From Trichoplusia ni (lineage: Eukaryota > Arthropoda > Insecta > Lepidoptera > Noctuidae): a stretch of 64,000 bases of DNA. Below are positions 36,080-48,084 of this stretch, in pieces. Position numbers and translations under genes: made by a program. The stretch lies in the NCBI RefSeq assembly GCF_003590095.1, contig NC_039486.1, positions 4,214,336 to 4,278,335 on the forward strand, given 5' to 3'. Position 1 is the first letter of the stretch. Each line of letters starts with the position of its first letter. Under the pieces are notes generated by a model. It had not been told where the DNA came from. It searched no databases and saw only the letters and a program-made list of their open reading frames with translations.

Positions 36080-36300
36080 ATTTCGCAGACAAAGAAAAAT
36101 GAATGAGACGACACAGGGAGCTCGGTTCAGATGGTTGGCAGTGTTGGCACAAGTGCTGTGAATGGCCACTATGCTGTGTTTACGGTTATTTGAGTGGGCG
36201 CGGTAACGTCCTAATTTATAACGTTAATACGGAGCGTGATAGCGACATCGCCATGCGGTGTTGCACTTATGATGGCCACGTGACTATAGTGTAATGTACA
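36080..36300. other. Unexplained CpG-rich patch
   Basis: GTGGGCGCGGTAACGTCC and GAGCGTGATAGCGACATCGCC stand out from the AT-rich flanks. A 63-codon plus-strand frame runs through it but is dominated by Trp/Cys and has no splice-site context. It may be an old transposon promoter or a gene-regulatory CpG patch. Confidence 0.25.
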
Positions 36301-36769
36301 TAATGTGTGTGGGCCCTTATGATTTAGAACGTCTGACTCTGCGATTTCTTTTTTTGATTTTCGTTTGTTTTTGGTTACAGGGAAATGTACGTTGAACAGT
36401 ATAAGTTTTTATCAAACCAATACGGATGAGTTTAAAGCAAACTTTTTTGCTTTTTAATAATGGTTAAAATAAAAGTCGGTCTATAAACAAAAATAAAACA
36501 GTACGTTTTCTTAAGACAAATACAAGAAGTTTGTCTGCGAAAGACCACAATTAAGTACCTCGGTACTTATATCCTTTACACATTTTTCTTTAAGACTGTG
36601 TTTATTCCTTTGAACAAAACGCAGACAGTGTTTTTTGTCTTCAAAGACTTTTCACAAACAAGAAAATTTATAAAGCAAAGGGATTGGGGTTGCTTTTAAT
36701 AAATAAACATATCTTGGTTGCATTACAATAAAAAAGAACCTTTGACTGTTTTAAAACTTAGAGCATAAA

Positions 36770-37051
36770 ATGTTCTTAAATTATGTATTTAACCTTAAGC
36801 TACTAATTTACTGCCAAAAACAGGAAACGTTTAAAAAAACTCTCAGTCAAATTGTAGACAAAGAAAATCGCAACAAAAAGGACCAAAAGAACTTCAGACT
36901 AAATTTCCGTACCGAAGGACCAATAATATCAATCGCAAAAAAAGCGACCAGACAAATCAGTATTAAAATGAATGAGTTGTGGGACCGTCAAATTAAAATT
37001 TGTTGCAATCAGGACCCGCTGGAGATCGGTGCAGAATTGTTCCCGGCTTAG
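36770..37051 (+). CDS. Coding-like 93-codon frame, unidentified
   Basis: After a hydrophobic start the frame becomes charged (KKTLSQIVDKENRNKKDQKN, then ISIKMNELWDRQIKICCNQD) and ends ELFPA before TAG. An acceptor-like TTTACTGCCAAAAACAG sits at about 36808-36824, so an exon might begin at 36825. It is followed immediately by hairpin repeat copy 3. No domain is recognised; a retroelement fragment is as likely as a host exon. Confidence 0.25.
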   Translation: MFLNYVFNLKLLIYCQKQETFKKTLSQIVDKENRNKKDQKNFRLNFRTEGPIISIAKKATRQISIKMNELWDRQIKICCNQDPLEIGAELFPA

Positions 37052-37063
37052 AGTAAAAACGTA

Positions 37064-37115
37064 GTGTGCAAGCAAGATAGCACGCTCTTGGCGTATAGCG
37101 CCATCTCTCTTTAAT
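37064..37115 (-). repeat. Dispersed hairpin repeat, copy 3
   Basis: GTGTGCAAGCAAGATAGCAC GCTCTTGGCGTATAGCGCCA TCTCTCTT. This is the most diverged copy; the flank GCTGGTAGTAGGAAGTC resembles the flank of copy 7 (TTGGTAGGAGGTC). Confidence 0.55.
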
Positions 37116-40100
37116 AACTACAAAATGCTATCTTGAAAGCTGGTAGTAGGAAGTCAGTTGTCCGATTGTCTGTGGTAATAGTAACGAACCAAGTACACAC
37201 CGTGCATAACGATTGGTTTCAGTACTTTCAGGGCTAGCACTACACTAGGGAAAACTTCTGATAAGATTTTTTTCAAGTATGCTGCTGAAGCTGGTGTTTC
37301 ATCAGTTTATATTACAGTAAAGTGATTTAGTAACAGATTGTTTAATATGGTTTGATTTATTAGTTCATTAATGTACTGGAAGAATATAGACAATAACGTA
37401 GTATTGATTGCTGCGGTTATCAAGAGTATATTTTAAAAAGAAATATTCCTTGGGTACATGCCATGGTGTGCAAAATTAATTACCCAATATTCGACATTTT
37501 ATTTCGCTCCACATATAGAGGTCTTAAACATACTGTTACTATCTAGAATAAGTTTAATTGTAAAATTGTTAGTTAATAAGATTAATTCATTACGCCCACA
37601 GACAAACTGTGCAAACAGTTTTGTGGGGTTTATACAAAGCAAATAACTATAATGTAAACAGTTTAATAAATAAAAAAACTAAGTAGCAATTATTCAATCT
37701 AATATAGTCTAATAATTTTATACGGATGACTGGAATAAAAAAGCCTTTGCAAAAAAACTCAGCTTTCATTTCAATTGTAAATCCCATAGAGAGAGAAAAC
37801 TAGACCAAAAATTGTGCAGAATAATTTAAGCGTAGTTTTTAGTGGTGATTCACGTGCGTTAGTCATCGCGTGCTACATACCGAGGTCGCGCGCTGCGATC
37901 CGCATTGACTCATCAATGTACTGTAAAAATAAACATTTCGTTCGTTACGTTCTCCCATATCGCAAGTTAACAATTGAGTGTATTCATTTTATTATGTAAT
38001 ATTTATTTGTGTTCTTATTTTTAGATTTCTTTGTTTTGTTTTAGTGCTACGGTTTTTAGGATAAATAAAAGACGCGTGATTTTAGTTCGAGGATACTTTC
38101 CGGTTTATTGTATCTATCAATATAATGCTATCAATTTTGATCTGAAGTGGACTTAAAATGGCCTTAGCCAGCAGTGTGAGTGGACTGAGAAAAGTTTTTA
38201 GACTTAGACTTTTTCTCAATAATAATCCTTTCTAATTATGTTTAAAACATGCAACAGTTTTGCATCAACTCTGAATTGTTTGTGTCTGTTCTGACTGATA
38301 TAGATGCCTCACTATATGCACATTGGGCTTGCAAATATGTGTACACTTTTGACCGGGACTCAGCCTATAAAGAATTATCCCGTGACTGAAAAATAGATAA
38401 AAATCCTAACGTATTAATAATACATACGCACATTATTCTAATACACGAATATACTTACAAATGCACGTATATACCAATAAAACAAAACACAAACAGCCCG
38501 CCAACCCTACACAGGTAGAAACAAACGGACGGATGCCAAGAATAACTTAAACAATGCATCTGAAATCTTGTCTAACTGCCTGACATACCGAGTGTGCACC
38601 GTTCAATTCTCGAGTCGCGAGACTCGACGTCTGCGGGTACCTCGCACCGGTCTTGACGTCATCCGAAAATACCTGAACAAATATCTACCTATTTGATATA
38701 TTTTCACATGTTAGGACCCGATTCGGAAGAGGTTTGATTGATTTTAGAATGTTCGTTATAAGTCCTGAAACGTAAATTAAATTTGGTTTGGCTAAATGTC
38801 TGATAACTATCAGAAAATTCTAGGCAAAAGACAAAGATTAGTTTTATATTATGATGATATGATGTCAACTGGACGAAAGACAAGGATTGATTGAGATAAT
38901 GTCGACCAAGTGGTTCAGTAAAACTTTGGCAACGCGTTTATTTTGACCCAGGTCAATATAATTCAGGCTTCTTAACAAATCTGTTGAAGATAGAGGAATT
39001 GGCAAAAAATATTGGTCAGCACATTTATGACCTTACCAAACGTAGCGTGTTCTCGAATTTTACTTTCATTTACGTTTTTCTTTGTTAAATCAATTCTAGC
39101 AGCACACTAGCTCTAAAAAGCATATGTCTAACAATTATCTACAGTTCATGACATATGGCCATGGTTATAAACAAAATGACAGCGGACCCAGTACGGATCC
39201 CTAGCCGACAGAAATTTATCAAATCAATATCTACTAAATAAAAGAAAATAAATCTTAAAACATATGACTCCAAACCGTTCATATAACCTAGCTCAGTTAT
39301 ATTCCTTAAAACTCCAGCACGAACTGAATGTCTTAAAAAAAACAAGCCAAGCAAAAACAGTCTTCAAATTAAAAATACAAGTTACATACTTTCATCTTCT
39401 CAAACATATTTTTAACAACTCCCTATCTCGAGGAAAAATATACGGACATCGAAATAATGTCCGCTACACGAAGTACTTGTATCATTTTCCTATCTACGTA
39501 TGTATAATATTAGTTATATTAGTTACCAGTACATGTCTGGGTCTTATCTCAAATGTCTGATGTTTACGTTTTGCTGTTGCATTTCTCTTGATTTTCGTAC
39601 GTTGAAATACTGTGATGTGAATTTAATTTCGGGAATGTGTATGTTTGTTATTTCTGTATTTAGTTGGCTTGTTTTGTTGTTGTTTGTGTATTATTAATAT
39701 TAATATAAATATAATTAAACTAATATAAAAATGTGTGCATAAGTTACTGGTTTCGATGATTCCGTCTCGATTTTCGTACACAGAATTAAAACTATCGAAG
39801 AACAAACCTTTTGTCAAGATAGGTACTTTCTGTTCCTATTACTTTCTTTCGGAAAATCGGTCTGCATTTCCCGACACCAAAAAATAACAGTGTCAGTATA
39901 ACGCCCCATTTTTTTTTCTTTCTGCATATAAAAATCCTTCACGAAAATCTTTAATCACACTTCTTAACATAATGTCAAAAAGTTCGTTCATGTCAAGAGC
40001 TCTTAAATATAAAGTGACGGCCAAAAGCGTAACACACTCTATAAATAAAGCGTACACTCCACCACGCAGCAACACCACTTACATAAACACAGCCTTATTT

Positions 40101-40210
40101 CAAAGCGGTAAAGTTCATTTTCATCTCACCGTTGTTCCTTTAGCTAAGATTTTTCCGGCTCTCTGTAATGTAGAGTTTCTTAAATACTGTGACATTTAGA
40201 GGTCTTGTCA
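37116..40210. other. Intergenic DNA
   Basis: A CpG-rich segment at 38590-38665 contains the small dyad CGAGTCGCGAGACTCG and CGGGTACCTCGCACCGGTC; it could be promoter-like or a repeat. Elsewhere the sequence is AT-rich and open frames have no splice or domain support. A minus-strand frame at 39893-40078 (61 codons) has no acceptor and is not accepted. Confidence 0.3.
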
Positions 40211-40216
40211 CGTGAC

Positions 40217-41255
40217 TCAAAGAGGAATTAATCTTTGGAATCGTTCTTCATTAACACAAGCACGGACTTGGTGATCCGTATGGCTCGAGAGTTTTCTTTA
40301 TGTAAATATTAAGAAGTGCAAGTAAGTGGGTGAAGTTTTAAGAGATCCGTAATGACACGTCGTGGTTGTCAAAATAACTTATTTTGTTCACCTTCTAAAT
40401 TGTGAACGAATGTAATGAATTTTGTGTGATTGTAATGAAACGTTGGAATATATTAATTCGCCATCACTTAATTAAAAAAAACTGATTCATAAATTGTTAA
40501 ATCTTCCAAGGTCAATATCTAATCACAAACATTCGCATTAATCAAGCAATTTACATATAAAACACAACACATTCAGCAACATAGTTCAACAATCATACAC
40601 CATCACCTGTCAAGCGGCATCTGTCAATGATACTGTGTACCTGTCAAATTTACATGATCCTGAGAGAAAAGCCCTTACCGTACGTTTCCCCGGGATATAA
40701 CGAGGCCAATCCCCATAAAGTCTAGTGTAACACGAACCACTCCATCAGGCGGTTGCGAGTGCATAATTTTGTGGTGCCACAGATTAGCAAGCAAATGGAG
40801 TGATATCGTGACTAATATTTCGTGGTTGCAGACAATATCAGACACTGATTGGCCGTTGCTGGAACGCTCCTAAAAGTTTTATTTCGTAATTCATGAAATC
40901 TAATATCTTAGTTAAGCTTGAATACTAGTAAGAATGCAGTTTTATTATAATACTTTTTAAATGTACAGTTGGAACGACGGCTTTCGCGCCATTTAAGCCA
41001 ACAAAAAAATATGAACACAGAATGTACTAAAACTTGTTGCTATAACTACTTAATGGTGATTTCACAAATAATTTTACCTATTTTTATGTTGCTTATAAAT
41101 AGGTAAGATTATTAGTGGAATAAATATAGTATAATAAACTATAGTTTGTCAATAAGCTGAGAAAAATGCTTGTAAACACTCCATTTACTTACCACTCTGT
41201 GCCTAAAACAGAAGGCAACCATAACGACTGCCATTAGCCACTCGTTAACAAGATC
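40217..41255 (-). CDS. Candidate multi-exon gene (3' exons), unidentified protein
   Basis: Three minus-strand segments join in frame. Exon 41193-41255 has acceptor TTTTAGCTAG, donor GTG|GTAAGTAA and 21 codons including WLMAVVMVAFCFRHRV, possibly a membrane segment. Exon 40679-40869 has acceptor AATAAAACTTTTAG, donor CG|GTAAGG and 63 codons plus two bases, including HEILVTISLHLLANLWHHKI and QPPDGVVRVTLDFMGIGLVI. Exon 40217-40295 has a weaker acceptor ACATAAAG; its first base completes the split codon, and 25 codons follow to a TGA. The first two have good splice sites at both ends and phase 0 at their shared junction. The protein is not recognised. The proposed first exon at 48085-48249 also ends in phase 0 and could belong here. 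Conserved-domain evidence is lacking, so this stays a candidate. Confidence 0.42.
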
Positions 41256-43270
41256 CTAGCTAAAAGAAAAATATTTAAGTAAAAGAAAGACATTTAAAAG
41301 TAAAACTTTCTGGCTATGATGAATGCTCTCCGTTTGTTTGCAAAGATATAAAATTATTAAGATCTAGAGCTTTTGAGGATGTTTTTGTACCTTCTTTTTA
41401 TCTTAATGTTGCTTTGCCGAGAAGGGAAATATTTGCTTTATTCTTAAATTAGAGCTGCATCCTTTGTTGTAGATTTTTAAGAGTTAATGTTCAACTTGCT
41501 ATTGTAGAAATATTTTTCTTGGTTTAAGATCAGTAAATTGAGTAAATTATAAAGATTATATATTTATTTCGTGAAAAACAAAATAGTTTATCAACTTTTC
41601 TAATATGGGAAGCCTTAAACGTTTCCACGTATTTCACTGAATTAAATAGGTATAATTATATCCACATCGATAAAATTAGTAATTTATTACATTTATACGT
41701 GTCGTCAGTTGAGTTTTTAATGTATAGTCTGCTGGAAATAAAAATATAATATTTCTAGTCTTCGTAAACCTAGCATTTAGTAAAAAACCACAAACGTGTT
41801 TAAAATTATTCTGAATACTTTACAGTTACCGCTAATAGCATGGTGTTGGCGTTGTAATAACAATTAGGTTGCATTTCTAACGGGCAACAAACATGAACTT
41901 TCACACGAGACAAAATTACTAGTAAACGTTCTAATAATTTCGAAAATAACATAAACTATAATTTAGTTTAGGGTTACCACTGAGTCAATGGTTAGTTCAC
42001 AAACCTGATGTCAATTTGTCTTAACAGTTATACCAGAATATACTAACATAATATTAAAAAATATTTAAGGGGTCATAACATTTAATTGTGTTCAAAAACA
42101 TTTTATTCAGTAAGTCACTTAGTAGTTATTAAATAGATACCTATAGCATTTTCTTATCGCTGACTTTTAAGAGTGCGGTAGTTTAAAAAAGAAACGTAAT
42201 TTTTTGTTGAACAAAAATTATATTTTCGTGTACTAAAAAGTATTCAGGGTAGCCCTATAAAAAGTCTAGAAGCTTATAAAGGTGAATGATGTTCTTAAAT
42301 TAAATCATGTTGAGTAATACGTTTTCTACGAATGTCTAGCCACGAATCAGTGCTGAAATGAAATTATTTTGCTATACTTTTTGTATTTTTCATACAATTA
42401 CTTGCCACTAACACGAACACCGTAAGTAGAACTTAACACAAAGTACTCATAAAAAAGAAGTATCATTTTAGCAAGTCTACGTTTCATGGATGAATTGTAA
42501 GAATTAAAATTGTACGAGGTTTTGCGGCTTTATTTCTAAGTATTTTTACTTCATTTCTTACATTAAAATAATCTGGAACATTCAAGGAAAAAGATTGACA
42601 TAGTCCGTAATCAAATGTTTTGTTATGATATTCCTGGCAGTGGTACAGTAGTTATATTATGAAAAGATTGGTCGGTAAAATATTTTATGTTTTCTTAAGT
42701 TCCCTGTAACAAACCCAAAAGAAATTCGGAATCGCCAAACGTTCAGTGGGCAATCGTGGAAACCGATTCTATTTTCAAGTAGTGCAGGCTAGTATTAAAA
42801 AGGTTTTAATGGTTTTTTTGCTGTTACAAAGTCTAAAGTAAAAGCTATTTCCATATAGAGCTAACGGCCATCGATCGTTTGTCCCAGACTGAGCACGCCT
42901 TATTTATTCATAAACTTTGAAAAGTCCACTTCCAGAGCAATATCAACATCGTATATATCACTAGGTTTGCAAGATCTTTTATAAAAGTAATGGTGGAATG
43001 GTTCTTGGATCAGAAAAGGGTAACTCAAAAATGAGCAAATGTTAATGGTCGTTACTTCGCGTAACTAAAAAGAGGTCGCGAAGAATTTATAGATAGTTTT
43101 ATAACTGTTTAAGCAAACTGCGGTCAACGCGGGTATAGGGTTTTTTTATTACTAAAATTTCACAGAATAATATTCCCGTACAAAATGTCACCAGCGAATC
43201 AAAATTGAGTTTTTATGGGACGGTCACTATTTATTTGAAGCCTGTGTGAGATTTAACTGGTCTAGTTCTT
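41256..43270. other. Possible intron or intergenic DNA
   Basis: AT-rich with no recognisable repeat ends or exons. If the exons at 41193-41255 and 48085-48249 belong to one gene, this is intronic. Confidence 0.3.
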
Positions 43271-43399
43271 TTACCTCCAGAAATCTTCCACCATTTCTGG
43301 CCACGTGAGCCCTAGACAACTGACTAGATCATCACACCACTGATGATCTCGGCGACGATATTCTTTCTCTGGCGTCCAGTGGGTGACAATCTTGGTCTT
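43271..43399 (-). pseudogene. LINE reverse-transcriptase C-terminal fragment
   Basis: The minus strand encodes VTHWTPEKEYRRRDHQWCDD followed by a W..MVEDFW(R) end and a stop (TAA at 43271-43273). The R-x-x-x-W-x-D-D...W pattern just before the stop is typical of the C-terminal end of non-LTR (R1/RTE/CR1-type) polymerases, usually seen as 'GR...RW.DDi......W...A.dR..W'. Only about 40 codons remain, so the element is a dead, 5'-truncated relic. Confidence 0.55.
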
Positions 43400-43994
43400 G
43401 ATATAACTCTCCCTTTTTTACCATTTACAGAAATAGTATTTAAAACGGGCTACGCCAAAATTATATGGGTGAATAAAACAACGTTTTAAATAAGACGATC
43501 CGATCAATATTTTATTTAGTCTATAGTATATAAAAACGTACTATTGCTCTCAGGTAACATCGACAATACGAAGTACATAGGTACATAAAGCTTGTTACAC
43601 AACATATGTTGTACAAAGTAAGCTCTGCTACTGACATTGTATCACCTCGGTAAGTCGGTACCCTTTGCAACAAAGCTTGTCACTTTACGGTGCACTACTT
43701 TGTTACTATCTTGACCAGAATTGTCTGGAGTTGTTTATATTTAAATGTTTGTTTACTTTAGTTAATAGTAAAAAAATCATGTTATTTGCGACGTTATGAC
43801 GTAGAAATATTGAAGGAGACCGGAAGGCTTTTGCAGCCTTTTTTCTTTTGGGCAACTTAATTTTTTAACTGTTTACCATTGAACTGAGGTCGAACGTCTC
43901 CCGCATTCAGGCGAAGCGGCTATGCATAGAAATACATCATTCAACCTCAGTCATTCATTCTGCGTGGGATAGAAACATTACAGAAATGTTTAAA

Positions 43995-44150
43995 CACCTT
44001 CTCTTTATTTTTTTGTAAGGTGGAGGAATCCCCATGGTCACTGTTTCCTCGGGGGAGGAAATGGGTCGTGTCAGACTCCTACTGACTAAACCTGAACCGC
44101 CGTGCTTTGTCCGCGTTTTAATGGCGGTGTATGGCAATGCGTCAATCCTT
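43995..44150 (+). repeat. Retroelement-derived block related to 10265-10560
   Basis: It shares TCGGGGGAGGAAATGGGT.GT and CTACTGACTAAACCTGAACC with the earlier copy. It ends in AATGGCGGTGTATGGCAATGCG. Non-coding. Confidence 0.5.
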
Positions 44151-44200
44151 CAAACACCATTTAAATGCATCCTAACAGAGAGTCTACAACCTCGTCTTCT

Positions 44201-44252
44201 GACAGCGTGACAGCGCAAAACATGGCGCAAAGCGGCATCTCTTTTCCACACC
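44201..44252 (-). repeat. Dispersed hairpin repeat, copy 4
   Basis: GACAGCGTGACAGCGCAAAA CATGGCGCAAAGCGGCATCT CTTTTCCACACC. The downstream flank TTAATTTAAGACCTGGCAGT is conserved with copy 2. Confidence 0.7.
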
Positions 44253-44404
44253 CATAATGTTAATTTAAGACCTGGCAGTATCCTGTAGACATTGACTTTA
44301 AGCGTTTTCACCTTATACTAGTCTTAATATTCAAAGGTTCTCGATTTTTTTTTTCTCTATGCATTTATATTTTTTTTCTTTTTTAAATCTACTTCCACAG
44401 TAAG

Positions 44405-44560
44405 GAATTTGTTCCTTACCGGGCGGGGGTTACACAAACATACAAATCACATGAACAAAGACACCGAGACTCAGAACAAACATTTGTGGATCACACAAAT
44501 GCTTATTCTACGCGAGGATCAAACGTGCACAGTCTGATTTTCGTTGTGACCTCAACTACT
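44405..44560 (-). repeat. tRNA-derived SINE, minus orientation
   Basis: CAAAGACACCGAGACTCAGA ACAAACATTTGTGGATCACA CAAATGC is the reverse complement of the SINE body. GAGGATCAAACG marks the degraded B box and GACCTCAACTACTCTACTG the A-box side. Confidence 0.55.
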
Positions 44561-44999
44561 CTACTGTCAAATTCTATCAATCTCAAACATACATACCCAA
44601 TATGAGGACCTCACTAACCAAAGCATACATTAGAATTTACTGAACAAGCAGTTAATTAACAGTTGATATTTAATCTTCTACCATTCACCATTACTATTAG
44701 TTTTTAAGCCTCGAAATTGAAATCGAATTCTATTAGAATTCAATCCCTTTATAATTGGGTTTGTGAAATTGAAATTACACAAACGTAAGCTCGTTCGGTC
44801 TCGAGGGCACAAAATTATATGTTGACCTCAGCCATTGTTGATGGTCACCTTTGATTCAATTGAGTATGGTTGACAGAGCATGAATTTATATAATATGTAA
44901 GTTGAGTAGGTATTTGAATTTTGATAATTTCATTCATGTTGAATATTTGGTGGTTGAATTTGGAGAAGTCTGTAAAACTTGAATTAGATAGTACTCAAT

Positions 45000-45072
45000 G
45001 GCGTGTAATTGGGGAGGCCTATGTCCAGCAGTGGACGAATATGGTATGGGCTGATGATGATGATAATGAATG
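45000..45072 (+). repeat. LINE 3' terminus (GGGAGGCCTATGTCCAGCAGTGGACG ... GATGATGATGAT)
   Basis: ATTGGGGAGGCCTATGTCCA GCAGTGGACGAATATGG runs into GGCTGATGATGATGATAATG. This terminus with trinucleotide tail is characteristic of Jockey/CR1-group LINEs in moths. Confidence 0.7.
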
Positions 45073-45516
45073 ATTGAACGGTGTTGAAATCAGTTTTTAA
45101 ACTAATCGTCTTATGCCATAATAATATGGTGCTAATTTTCTCTTACTTAAAATTAAAACTTCAACCCAAAAGTGGATTCTAAACAAATAGGTTTAAATAA
45201 CAAAATCATCAACAGAATAATTATCTACCTTTTTAAATTTAAAGTCGACGTTTACAGTTCCCGCCATCTCCAGACTTATTCCAACATAACATAAAAAGCC
45301 CAACAAAACAGATGTACTCAAACATCTGAAGTCGACAATAAAACCTATTCTACGACACGGCTTCTACGCGAAAACATCTTTTAAAGTAGTTTTCCTAAGA
45401 ATTCCATATTCAACATTTGAGTGTACCTATTTAGAGCGGCATAATGGGGTTCGACCTGCAGACGACTCGATAGTACCTGGAGGTGTACTACCAACTCCCA
45501 AAGTAATATTTACAGA

Positions 45517-45574
45517 AGTGTGCGAGAAAGACGGCGCTCTACACCGTGTAGTCTGTTGTCTCATTTCCACAAGT
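45517..45574 (+). repeat. Dispersed hairpin repeat, copy 5
   Basis: GTGTGCGAGAAAGACGGCGC TCTACACCGTGTAGTCTGTT GTCTCATTTCCACAAG. The flanking frame on the other strand is a shadow. CTACCAACTCC upstream and CCTACCACCTACTTAC (opposite strand) downstream repeat motifs seen beside other copies. Confidence 0.65.
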
Positions 45575-47320
45575 GCAATAAAATTACTTTGTAAGTAGGT
45601 GGTAGGCTCTGACAGTAAGTCAGCCACTTTTGCTCCCAGGGTAATGGCCCCAGTCCACGACACCTTGCCCCAAACTGACTCGCCCGTTAAATGTCAACTC
45701 TTAGGTTTTGTGTCTGATTTAAAGTTCCTGTTAATGGCGTCCGATGTGTTCTGTGTTTGAATTGGTGAGAGCTATTGGACGTCTTTTTTTTGTGTCAATT
45801 GTTGGTAGTTTTACGATGTTTTTTTTATGGTCACTGTTTGTCTGTATCGATAGTTTTTCTAACTTAAAATTAGAAGGCATATTTGTTTAGGTTTTTGATC
45901 TTCGGAAAAGTTAATTTTTCGGAGAAACCGCCTTAAAAATTGTAGATGAAAAATTGAGTTACAAAATTACCTAATCGCATATAACCGAGTAACAAAAATG
46001 TTTATCATACTGAAATGGGCAGTACACCGCAAAAAAGCTCTCCTAACTTTATCCTGCCATAAAAATCTCATATAACTTTCACGATGCGAAAGTCACAATG
46101 AAAAAAAATGTTCCATGTGTCGTGATATTACCCGGCGGACGGAGCTTAGCGATAATCCAAATTAAACTTGAAAACGTTATTAGTTCGGCTTTACCGTAAA
46201 AAAAAAACAACCATCAAAGGCCGCAGTCGAAACAGCGCGACCCGCCGACGGTTCTAAAAATGTTACTCGCCAAAAAAACGTGATCCCGTACGGAAATTAG
46301 CCACACGAAATATTCACCGTGAGCAGACTGAAAAAACTGGTTCAGTGCGAGTCGGCTTTGCGATCACGGATTCCGTACAAAGTAGGCTTCAGAAAATCTT
46401 ACGTGCCAAAAATATGGTCTCCCCACAAATTTAGGAGCGTTTCATCCGTTGCTAAACATCGATTTTTCTTTTCATCAATGAAAATGTTACCTGTCTCGCT
46501 ATGATGGTTAAGATACAGACGGAGAGACAGACAGCGGTGTCGCAGTAATAGGGTTCCGTTGAAACCCTTTTGATGCGGAACTCCAAAAAAGGGCGAAAGT
46601 GGAAAGTGTCACGAATAGCATTTGGCATTCAGCCACCGCCGGTATTGATGTGGCAGACTGGAGCTACTTATTTATTCATAAACGTTCAAAAACTTGTCAG
46701 TGCCAGCGCACCTACACTACAAACTTGCATATTAGTACGTTTTCTGTTTATTTTATTCTCTCAACATATTTCGGGGTTGCCAGACGTGGCTTTTTTGCGA
46801 CTACAATCGGGAAAACGAAACCGGCAGATGGCGGGTTCGTTCTGTTTTTGTTGGGGACGTCTAGCTGTAGCTACACTTCGATAAACAACGAATTTTGTTA
46901 ATGGTACTCCTTTCAGTTTGAGCGAACGAATATGAGAAAAATGTGTGTTTTATTTTGGTAAACTGTTTGATATTGAAGCTTGAGTTTAATAGGCTTTTAG
47001 AGGCCACATATGGCAAAATTAGATTCTGTAGTTTTTTGGATAATATTTTGGACTTTTTTAACAAAATGGGTATTGCTCATTCAGGTATTATCTACCAGTT
47101 ATTGATCTTCAATGGACAGGATAAAATAATAGTGTTTTACCAAGATATGCCTTGGTAAAATGTTAGTTCCTTTTTTAAGTTTCAGATCAAAGCAGGTCCG
47201 TTTAAAAATTCTACTTACATTTTCCGAATCGAAAGGCTAACAACAGACAAGCTTAAACAAAAACAAACAAAACTGACAAGAAACTCAACAGTAAATAAAT
47301 AAAACTTCAAAACAAATCCA
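45575..47320. other. Intergenic or intronic DNA with a 'GGGTTCCGTA' repeat
   Basis: The stretch 46335-46590 carries CAGTGCGAGTCGGCTTTGCG, then CAGACGGAGAGACAGACAGCGG and GTAATAGGGTTCCGTTG.AACCC, a very common moth repeat tail. Open frames of about 100 codons at 46570-46901 overlap each other in two frames and are not accepted. Confidence 0.45.
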
Positions 47321-47333
47321 AAGTTTATTTCTA

Positions 47334-47519
47334 TCAAAGAAAAATATTTACATCTAACAAAGTACACTCCATTTTGTATTTCTGAAGACACTCACTATAA
47401 TATTCTTTTACGAAGTCGTACCGATAGCTCAATGGAGTGTAAAAGAAAATCCTAAACAACTGTATTTCATTCTTTCGAAGAAAAATAACAAAATTGAAAA
47501 CACTTTGTGGTTGAAACAA
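47334..47519 (-). CDS. Candidate terminal coding segment with nearby AATAAA
   Basis: On the minus strand an open frame without its own good start extends upstream to about 47650 and ends at TGA (47334-47336). It includes RIFFYTPLSYRYDFVKEYYS and CLQKYKMECTLLDVNIFL. An AATAAA follows within 10 bases (47324-47329). A phase-0 acceptor-like GAAATACAG at about 47461 could connect it to the exon at 48085-48249 as an alternative 3' end. No family is recognised. Confidence 0.25.
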   Translation of the reverse strand: MFQPQSVFNFVIFLRKNEIQLFRIFFYTPLSYRYDFVKEYYSECLQKYKMECTLLDVNIFL

Positions 47520-48084
47520 CAGTTTTAGCGCTAAAAAAACTCGTAGTCGATTCTTCAGTATTAGACGTAATCCGTCTGTTTTAGTTCTAGTTCTTTTTCG
47601 CAGTAATTGATCATTAATGCTAGGAGATACTTGAGTACTTCGAATTGTTAATGCTTTTTAAAAGTCTGGGGAATTCTATTTTTAGTTTTCTATCGATTGA
47701 ACACGACTTTTAATTGGTTTAAAAAAGATGATCAAATAAAATTGTTTATTTTTCAGACATCAAACATCTTATGTAAAAACCTTCTTTTTAAAGAAACATA
47801 TGTTTGAGTTAGAAGGCTCTTCAATAAAGCAGAAAATGTAAAATGATTTAAATTTATTTGTGTTTAGTACATTTTTGATACACCTACTTCTATTTTTTCT
47901 ACGATAATATGTCGCACGAGCAAAAATAAAGAAAATACTAATAAAATATCAACGCTTTCCTTTTGACTTGGAGTTTAAATTTAAATCAAATATAAGAGGT
48001 TATTTAAATATATATCAAAATAACCTCTTTTACTAATAACTCAAAACACATAAAATTATTACATAACTAATATTTACAGCATAC

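Noticed and set aside
39893..40078. 61-codon minus-strand frame that looked exon-like
   Set aside because: No usable acceptor precedes it; the nearby GTAAGTGG is in donor, not acceptor, context.
45427..45663. 78-codon minus-strand frame
   Set aside because: It spans hairpin repeat copy 5 and flanking repeat sequence rather than a gene.
46570..46901. Two overlapping frames of 100-104 codons on the + strand
   Set aside because: They overlap out of frame with each other and begin inside a common 'GACAGACAGACAGCGG..GGGTTCCGT' repeat tail.
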